Below, piece after piece: positions 57,626-64,000 of a stretch of DNA of 64,000 nt; position 1 is the first letter of the stretch; the number at the start of each line of letters is the position of its first letter. The position numbers and the translations under genes were made by a program. The stretch is from Sesbania bispinosa (Eukaryota; Streptophyta; Magnoliopsida; Fabales; Fabaceae), in the NCBI GenBank assembly GCA_026901365.1, contig QLOH01000125.1, positions 620,001-684,000 of the forward strand. Direction: 5' to 3'. Under the pieces are notes generated by a model. It ran no database searches. It was not told where the DNA came from and saw only the letters and a list, made by a program, of their open reading frames with translations.

Positions 57626-58887
57626 CTGCAACAATTTTAAACCAAGATTATTTTTATGCAAATAATAATAGATTACTCATAATCAATGAAATAAGTGGCC
57701 AATTTAATTCAAAAATCAGAGAAATCAACCAATCAAGCACTTGCACAAAAATCTTGATTTTAAAGTTACCCAATGCCAATTAATTAATTTATTAAGAGCA
57801 TGCTAAAGTGATCAATTAAAGCAAGTCCTAATTAATTTTTAAACAGGGCAAAAATTGGTAACAAAAATTAAGCTCAAAAATTATGTTATCAGTAACATGC
57901 AATAAAGCACAAATTATTCAAGTATGGTCATGCAAAAATAGTATGGTATAAACTGAGCATATATGCACCAAACAGAATAATTTGCAATAATTCATTGAAC
58001 ACTTCAAAAACTACCACCTACACATATTAAAACACACCATAAAGCATACCACTGTAGCAAGCATACTAAACTAAGACTCTATTGACAAATTTTCCTAATC
58101 TAAAGGGTCCTACGAGCCTAAGTTCTCTATTCTAAGGTTTTGCTCAAATAAATGAAAAACTGAAAATTTTAATCGGTGCAAAATGAATAAAACTATAAAA
58201 ACATACCTGGTGTAGCTTCAAAAATTGAAAGGAAGAGGATTTGGAAGTAAAAAGGTCGAGGGAAAGGATGAATTCTCAGAGAAAATAGAGGTTAGGAGTG
58301 GAGGGAAGGTTGACCTTCCCTCGCTCCAAGATTCAAATAAATCCTGGAGCGGGAACGCGCGCTCCATTTTCGCTCAGTGAAAGTGGAGTGTGTGACTCAT
58401 AGAATATAAAGCGTGACGCATCGCTTCACTTACGCTTAGCGTAAGTGAAGCGCAGAAAACAGAGGCAAAATTTGATAATTCTGCACTTCACCTACGCTTA
58501 GCGCAAGTGAAGCGCAGAAAACATAGGCAAATTATCAAATCTGCGCTTCACCTGCGCTTAGCGCAAGTGAAGCGCAGAAAACATAATTGAAATTCTATTT
58601 TTTGTTTTCTGTTGCTTCCTAACTTTAACTGTTTCTCATCCTTTTCTTATTAAAATCAATCCATTTCCTAATAATTTCTTATTCTACAAAGACTTTGACT
58701 CTAACACAAAAAATCAAAAACAAAACTCAAAGGAAAAAAGAAAAATTAAAACAAAAAATGTCGGGTTGCCTCCCAGGAAGCGCTTGTTTAACGTCTGATA
58801 GCTCGACGCCTGGTTCTCTCATGGTGGCCTCAATTGGAGGATAATGGTGGACTCTATTCCAATTCTTCCTTTTAGTTCCCATCCTTT
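57626..58887 (-). other. Element E pol-to-env spacer with hairpin tandem repeats
   Basis: Holds three 60-base tandem units (about 58422-58590), each with a hairpin such as CGCTTCACTTACGCTTAGCG. The conserved Athila-type linker lies at about 58757-58808 (reverse complement reads GCGCTTCCTGGGAGGCAACC). AT-rich DNA with no ORF fills 57660-58240. Confidence 0.75.
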
Positions 58888-59940
58888 GTGTCAATTTCTT
58901 GTATTCTCATCACTTCCTTCACTGTCTTCCTTCCCATCTGATGTTGATCTTTTTCTCTTTTTGAATCTGAACTCCATGATAGACTCTGGCTGCTTAACTC
59001 TCATCCTTGGTTTCCTCAGAAATCCAGAAACCTTTTTCTTCTTTTGCTCCACATTATCTGGAGGAGCTTCTTTCTTTCTTACCTTTGGCAACTGAGATTT
59101 AGATTTAAATTTACAGATCCCATCAGTAGGATCTATTTGTAATTTTTCTAGAGTTTTTTGTACTTGGGGAATTCCTCTGTCAATATGGAACACAATGCTC
59201 TCATCTTTAGAGCTTAAATGGTATTTTCCCCGATCAACATCCACTATTGCCTTGGCAGCTTTCATGAAGGGTCTTCCTAGAATTTAGGGGACATCAGTAT
59301 CCTTCTCTTCCATTTCTGCAATATAGAAGTCAACAGCATATACAAACTTATCCACTTTTATTTGCAAGTCTTCAACTATCCCATAGGGTTGTTGAGTGCT
59401 TTTGTTTACAAGCTGTAACTTTGCTTTGGCAGGCTTGACCTTCAAAATTCCCAATTTGTTAAAGAATGATAGCGGCATCAAATTGATGTTCGCCCCAAGA
59501 TCTAGTAAAGCTTTAGTAACAGAATGATTACCAATGGAAATTGGGATAGTAAACTTACCTGGATCAAGTGACTTACCTGTGCTGAAGACCTTGTATGCTT
59601 CCTTCTCTTCTTTAGGTACTGGTTCTGCTTCCTTCTTTGTTTGAACACTCTCTTGGGCAATCTCTTCTGTGAGCACTTTTTCTTCATGTGAAATGCTTTC
59701 TTCCACATCACTTTCTCCTGTTAGGTTTCCTTCAGTAGCAACCAAATTGCAGTGCTCCTTTGGATTGATCTGAGTGTTTGCTGTGGAGTGGCCCTTTTTA
59801 TGTTCTGCCATCTTCGTTGCTAGCTGGCCCACTTGGCTTTCTAATGACTTGATTGATGCCTCTGTGTTCTTCCTAAATCCATCAAAACCTTTTGTGAAGG
59901 CATCAATCTTCTCTTCCAACCTGTTTAATCTGTCATGCAT
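58888..59940 (-). pseudogene. Element E protease region (Athila type), two in-frame stops
   Basis: Continues the gag frame after a TAG near 59950. N-terminal coiled-coil text (RLNRLEEKIDAFTKGFDGFR) is followed by a Glu/Lys linker, then protease ALLDLGANINLMPLSFFNKL with the DLGA active site usual in Athila elements, GIVEDLQIKVDKFVYAVDFY and ILGRPFMKAAKAIVDVDRGK. A TAA at 59284-59286 precedes ILGRPF. The frame ends near 58888 without entering RT. A basic tail (EFRFKKRKRS) closes it. Confidence 0.85.
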
Positions 59941-59952
59941 AGTTGGTTGTTG

Positions 59953-61115
59953 CTACTGGTATGGTGTCTGTCTGTTCCCTCCATTCTGCCCCCATCCAGA
60001 GTTGTTTTGGTTGTTTCTCCATCCTTGTGAGTACTGATTGTTATTGTTGGAGAAATTTCGTTGCCTCCCCTGGTCACCCATGAAGTTTACTAGTTCGGCT
60101 TGATTTTCTTGGAAAAAGCATTGACTATTGGGATGGTCGCCCCCGCATAAGTCACATATCAAAGGTTGGGCTTGAACAGGTTGGGATTGGACAGTTTTTA
60201 ATTGTTGAGGGAGTGCTTCCAATTGTTTAGTGAGCGCTTCTAGTTGTCTTTTGATAAGCTTGTTCTCTGCTAGAAGAGCATCATTACTGTTGAGTTCCAA
60301 CACTCCCTTCTTCTGTAATTGAGCCGGTTGTCGTCCAAACTGAGCTTGCTGATCATTCTGAGCAAAGTTGTCAATGATTGCGATCGCTCGCTCTGCATCC
60401 ACTGATAAGATAGTTCCTCCTGCTGCAGCATCTATGAAAGATTTGGAATCTGGCTTGAGTCCATTGCAGAAAATGTTGAGTTGAGCAATGTCATCATAGC
60501 CATGGTTAGGACATTTGCGCAGCAAGGATTTGTATCTCTCCCAGGCTTCACATAGTGGTTCATCTGTTCCTTTCCTGAATGTGGATATGTCTGACTTGGC
60601 TTGTATGTATCTTCCTGGTGGGAAGAATCTTTTCAGGAATTTGTCTTCAACTACTCCCCAATTGTTCAGAATTTGGTTTAGATGCGACTTCAGCCACTCC
60701 TTAGCTTTACCTATCAATGAGAAAGGAAATAAGCGTAAGTATACAGACTCTAAATCACCTTCCTCAAAACCATAGTGCCAATTAATTCGTAAAAGTTTGA
60801 GAGATGTGTATGTGGATCCTCATGATCCAATCCTGCGAATTGATGGGTACTGATAAGATTGAGGTGGGCAGCCTTCAACTCCAAGGACTTCGCTGTTACA
60901 GGTAGGACGATGCTTGAATAATGGCGAGGTCCTTGGTGCATGACATAATCTCCCAAAGTTCTTCTTCTTGGTTGTTCTTCTTCCATATTTTTGGTTTCTT
61001 CCTCAAGCCTCTTTCTTCTCCTTCTCTTGTTTCTGCTCATGTTCCTCCTTGATGTCCTTTCTATTTCTGGATCAAATTGAAACTGATTTTGAGACACCTG
61101 ACCTCGCAAGAGCAT
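59953..61115 (-). pseudogene. Gag of element E
   Basis: Two frames, offset by one shift near 60730-60750. The first (60750-61115) has a basic start (RNKRRRRKRLEEE), GDYVMHQGPRHYSSIV and HLNLISTHQFAGLDHEDPHT. The second (59953-60717) has AKEWLKSHLNQILNNWGVVE, FLKRFFPPGRYIQAKSDIST, EAWERYKSLLRKCPNHGYDD and a CDLCGGDHPNSQC knuckle near 60120-60160, then Asn/Gln-rich text. This is the standard plant Athila/Tat gag. It would form the particle if intact. Confidence 0.85.
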
Positions 61116-61308
61116 AAATCAAGAAAACTTGAAAAAAGGGTAAGTGTGGAAGAGAATTTTTAATAATAAAGAAAAGAAAATTTTCCTAAAAATTCCTAAA
61201 AATAAAAATCTAAAAATCCTAAGATAGAGTATATACAACTTGATAGTTAGACCTCCCAAGTATATACGAATTGATACACTGTTCCCCAGCAGCGGTGCCA
61301 AAAATACT

Positions 61309-62760
61309 TGATGGGATTTAGGCAAGCGTACCAAATTCCCAGCAGTATAATAGTAAGTATGAGTTATCGTATCCACAGGGAACGGTTCAACTCGTAATGA
61401 TTAGTGATCAGACTATCAAGTAAGAAACGGGTTTTAATGTTTGTTGTTGCAGAAATTAAGTGCATAAAATAAATTGGAGAGTAGAGTAGAGTAAGATAGC
61501 GTTACTTGGATCAGGATTGAACTTCGTATCATCGCACCCCTTCGTATGTGAACCTCACTATTATTTATGAATATATTTCTATGATACCCTAGCCAAACTA
61601 TATTATTTTACCCTGATCTCCACAGTGATAAAATACTCATAAATAATTCATGCGGGTTCTCCCAAGCGACAAATTACCCCGACTTTAAAGATCTACTTTT
61701 CCGTTTGTTAAAACTATCAATTCGCCTTGGTCTCCACAGTGACTACTATGAGTATTTTTACCAATCAGAGTTCAAGTTTCCTATCTCTAGGCTCCCTCAA
61801 ACTCGCTATTGGTTCTATAGAACCACCTCTCGAATGGGCCCCCATAAAACCAACCTATAACTCCGGCACACAGGCGGAAATTACGCATTAAGCAAAGTAT
61901 GAAAATACCGATATCATAGATTAAGGATTCATAAACAATAAAGAGAATTCACATACATTTGAGGATTGAATCAACTACATTCAACCCTATTAGAGAGTTT
62001 AGCTACGCATGGTAGCCATACAGACCAATGAAGAAACTGTCACACTTTTCTTCAATCCTAGCGTTGCTATCTCGGCAGCCCTTCGGGGTCTCCTCTGGAG
62101 CTTTGAGCCCTAAACCCTAACTCTGCTAACTCCCTTTGATCTTTGCAAAAGGTCCTATTTATAGACCAAGGAAAGCTATATGAAATCTGGAAGGAATTTG
62201 TTTGAAATTGCATTTTAAAAACTAATTCGTGTTTCTGCGCTTCACTCTGCGCTCAGCGCAAGTGAAGCGCAAATTCCAGAGAGCTTCGCTTCATCCTGCG
62301 CTCAGCGCAAGTGGAGTGTGACACACGTTCTAGTCTTCTGTGTTTCCTCATTTAACAGCTTGATTTCTTCCTGAACTTATCCTTGTTTGCTTGGTTTTCC
62401 TTGTTTCCCTTTTTTTGGCTTGATTCTGTATTTATTTTGCCTTTAAATTTAAATTGGGGAAGTTATCCACAAAATCCTTGTTTAAATGGCTGCTGATCTT
62501 ATCTCTATCTGCTCTCATTTAAACTTCAAATCTGCAGATCTTATCCTCAAATAATGCTATCTTCTTTTCTCATTTAAATCTTGCCCATAAATCTGCAAAA
62601 TCAATAGATTTTCTATTAAAATAGCCTCAAATTCAAATTAAATAAACACAATTTATACAATTATTAATAAAAATGGATTATTTTGGGACATAAATTACTA
62701 TTTTACCCTTGATAAGTGTAGTAAAAATACAAGAATTTATCATATATTTGGCACTTATCA
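61309..62760 (-). repeat. 5' LTR of element E (right in window)
   Basis: Pairs with 53589-55044. The hairpin block at 62236-62270 is a cleaner inverted repeat than its partner (GCGCTTCACTCTGCGCTCAG). Ends CTTATCA followed by GCTTG. Confidence 0.9.
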
Positions 62761-63025
62761 GCTTGACATAATGGCTCCAACTTGAGCGGGAATCTTAATT
62801 ATTATGTATTATTTCATATTTTACAGTTGTCTAGGCTAGCTGTCATGTATTGGTGCCTCATTCCTATTGGTTCCGAGGATCATGGAATCTTTTTGTCCTG
62901 TTGTCCTTTTTTTTTTCCGTTAGGATATTTTGGCTGAATTGACAGGGACCTTGTCCTTATCTTTTGAGCCTTTTTCTTGTATATATACCTCATATTATTC
63001 AATGAAAAGCCAAGACAGAATATTA
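62761..63025 (+). mobile_element. 3' tail of the split copia element
   Basis: Resumes the copia C-terminus (DIMAPT then stop) and a weak polypurine motif CTTGAGCGGGAA. About 200 bases of probable LTR follow, with TATATATACC near 62982. The right boundary is uncertain; sequence after about 63025 reads as a different, minus-strand element. Confidence 0.6.
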
Positions 63026-63190
63026 AGCCAATCCTAAAACTGTGGTCCAGTGATGGTTCTGTTAACACTCCTATGGTTGGAACAGTAAATCAGGGTGGTG
63101 TAGCTGTGAAGATTCTGATAAGAACCTTGGGAGAACCATACCGCAGCTCGATTGTAGCTGAGAGCCATGGTGGAAAGCTCTGATACCAGT
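63026..63190 (-). other. Primer-binding site and leader fragment of a minus-strand gypsy element
   Basis: On the minus strand ACTGGTATCAGAGC directly follows the LTR at 63191, an initiator tRNA-Met primer site. An ATG 20 bases on opens a short frame (MALSYNRAAVWFSQGSYQNL) that stops within 50 codons. The fragment ends against the copia tail. Confidence 0.6.
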
Positions 63191-63611
63191 TGATAGAACT
63201 GGTTCAAAATAAATAGGAAAACTGGAAAGTTTATTGAAAATATATCTATGACTCTAACTCAATATCAGATTGATATATGAACTGAGATAGAAATGTAAAA
63301 TACAGAAAACAAAATATCTCTCCCAAGTATTGGAGAGACCTGAACTCTCCACTATAATTTCCAAATCCAAATCTGAAGTACCTCTCTGAATATCCTTCGT
63401 TCCTATTTATACCATCCACCCCTTTATTGCAATTTATTATCCACTGGACAGTTACAATCTCCTTCTCTTCTCTATTGATTCATGCTCCCAACTATCACAA
63501 TTAATTGTCCACTAAACAATTACTATTGTTAATAACTCCATGTGGCTTTAATATTCTATTACCACTCTTCCTCTCCCTACTATAAATCTTCTTAATGAGT
63601 GGTTTCTAACA
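63191..63611 (-). repeat. Minus-strand LTR flanked by both a primer site and a polypurine tract
   Basis: 421 bases from TGATAGAACTGG to TTTCTAACA (element sense TGTTAGAAACC to TATCA). The left flank is a primer site and the right flank is a polypurine tract TTCAGGGGGAGAGTAT, so internal element sequence lies on both sides. The partner LTRs are not in the window. Confidence 0.7.
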
Positions 63612-64000
63612 ATACTCTCCCCCTGAAATATCACCTTGTCCTCAAGGTGATAGTTTGGAACTAGCTAGGAAAAACTTCCCCCTGGATCCCACTGTTTGTG
63701 GTCTGAAACTATTGTAACTATTAAATAGGTCAGAGCACATATCTGTGGAACCAAAACCCACTTTTCCAGCTTTGCATTCCCATTTGTGACTGGTTTCCAA
63801 ACACTTGACTTCAAGCTTTTGTTCAAAGTTTCAGTATGGATTATGTCAGCAATGTTTGCGATTATGTAAGTTACACCAGAGTCAAATGAGAATCCTTTGA
63901 GACCCTCTTGTTGCCAAACCCTAATTAAAGTTTCACCCACTTTGTCAATAGGACCAGCCTGGGGTTTTGGTAGTGTTGAACTCACTCCAAATATCCCAGT
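63612..64000 (-). pseudogene. 3' end of a gypsy-type element, minus strand
   Basis: Next to the polypurine tract, minus-strand text reads YHLEDKVIFQ (63625-63660), like the HLEDKV tail after the chromodomain of many plant gypsy polyproteins. Further right a 106-codon frame (63665-63985) contains QAGPIDKVGETLIRVWQQEG and SVWKPVTNGNAKLEKWVLVP. I do not recognise it, and it is not the expected chromodomain. It may be an unusual C-terminal domain or unrelated sequence. Confidence 0.45.

Larger units (their letters stand above)
53589..62760 (-). mobile_element. Element E: Athila/Calypso-like element lacking RT and integrase
   Basis: LTRs 53589-55044 (1456 bp) and 61309-62760 (1452 bp) begin TGATGGG and end CTTATCA. 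The perfect duplication GCTTG is at 53584-53588 and 62761-62765. Minus-strand sense: primer site TTTTTGGCACCGCTGC just left of 61309, resembling the tRNA-Asp-type site of Athila-group elements, then gag, protease, the spacer with TTAAACAAGCGCTTCCTGGG, an env-like ORF and the polypurine tract AGTTGGGGGGTATT next to 55044. RT, RNase H and integrase, which should lie between protease and the spacer, are missing. Non-autonomous by sequence. Confidence 0.9.
31735..63025 (+). mobile_element. Truncated Ty1/copia element split by three antisense LTR elements
   Basis: Four collinear pieces (31735-33927, 40068-41088, 53005-53588, 62761 to about 63025) give gag C-terminus, protease, integrase, RT, RNase H and tail once elements A, B and E are removed with one copy each of CTACT, GCAAC and GCTTG. 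The 5' LTR and gag N-terminus are missing. The tail ends with a possible 3' LTR remnant containing TATATATACC near 62982. All three inserts read on the minus strand. Confidence 0.85.

Noticed and set aside
57626..57661. N-terminal extension of the element E env-like ORF
   Set aside because: The extension begins at TTG; the first ATG is at 57625 and gives a sensible N-terminus.

Overview
This is plant nuclear DNA, most likely from a legume. It contains one spliced host gene (an aldehyde dehydrogenase of the cytosolic ALDH2C4 type) inside a deep stack of LTR retrotransposons. The legume call is inferred from the SIRE1-like copia elements, an Athila/Calypso-like gypsy element, and a long-TIR Mutator-type MITE whose termini resemble repeats common in legumes. 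There is no bacterial gene organisation, no CRISPR array, and I recognised no rRNA or tRNA gene.

Left block (1-23033). A non-autonomous Sirevirus-like element, 'SIRE-a', fills 1-7753. It has a cut 5' LTR, an env-like ORF instead of gag-pol, several polypurine tracts and a 3 kb 3' LTR. It abuts a decayed Sirevirus gag-pol fragment (7754-9850). That fragment is fused through filler DNA to a second Sirevirus, 'SIRE-b' (9851-23033). SIRE-b keeps both LTRs, a decayed gag, a pol lacking most of RT, and an env-like pseudogene. A 2.8 kb non-autonomous gypsy-like element 'D' (12127-14934) sits in its gag with a perfect 5-bp target duplication.

Host gene (about 23750-31480, + strand). Nine exons encode a 494-residue ALDH with the catalytic residues in place. 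A MULE-type MITE sits in intron 1, a SINE in intron 2 and a foldback MITE in intron 6. The SIRE-b 3' LTR ends about 0.7 kb upstream of the TATA box.

Right block (31735-64000). A 5'-truncated Ty1/copia element has been split into four pieces by three antisense insertions. 'A' (33928-40067) carries gag and protease only. 'B' (41089-53004) is non-autonomous and is itself interrupted by 'G' (41450-48096), a nearly complete sense-strand Ty3/gypsy whose gag-pol is one frame with four stops. 'E' (53589-62760) is an Athila-like element with gag, protease and an env-like ORF but no RT or integrase. A, B and E have perfect 5-bp target duplications (CTACT, GCAAC, GCTTG), so the order of events can be read. 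The right edge holds a minus-strand gypsy LTR with a primer-binding site on one side and a polypurine tract on the other.

Functional picture: only the ALDH gene looks like a working host gene. SIRE-a, D, A, B and E all lack pol enzymes and would depend on enzymes supplied by other elements. G is the only copy in the window with nearly all the required domains, and it carries stops.
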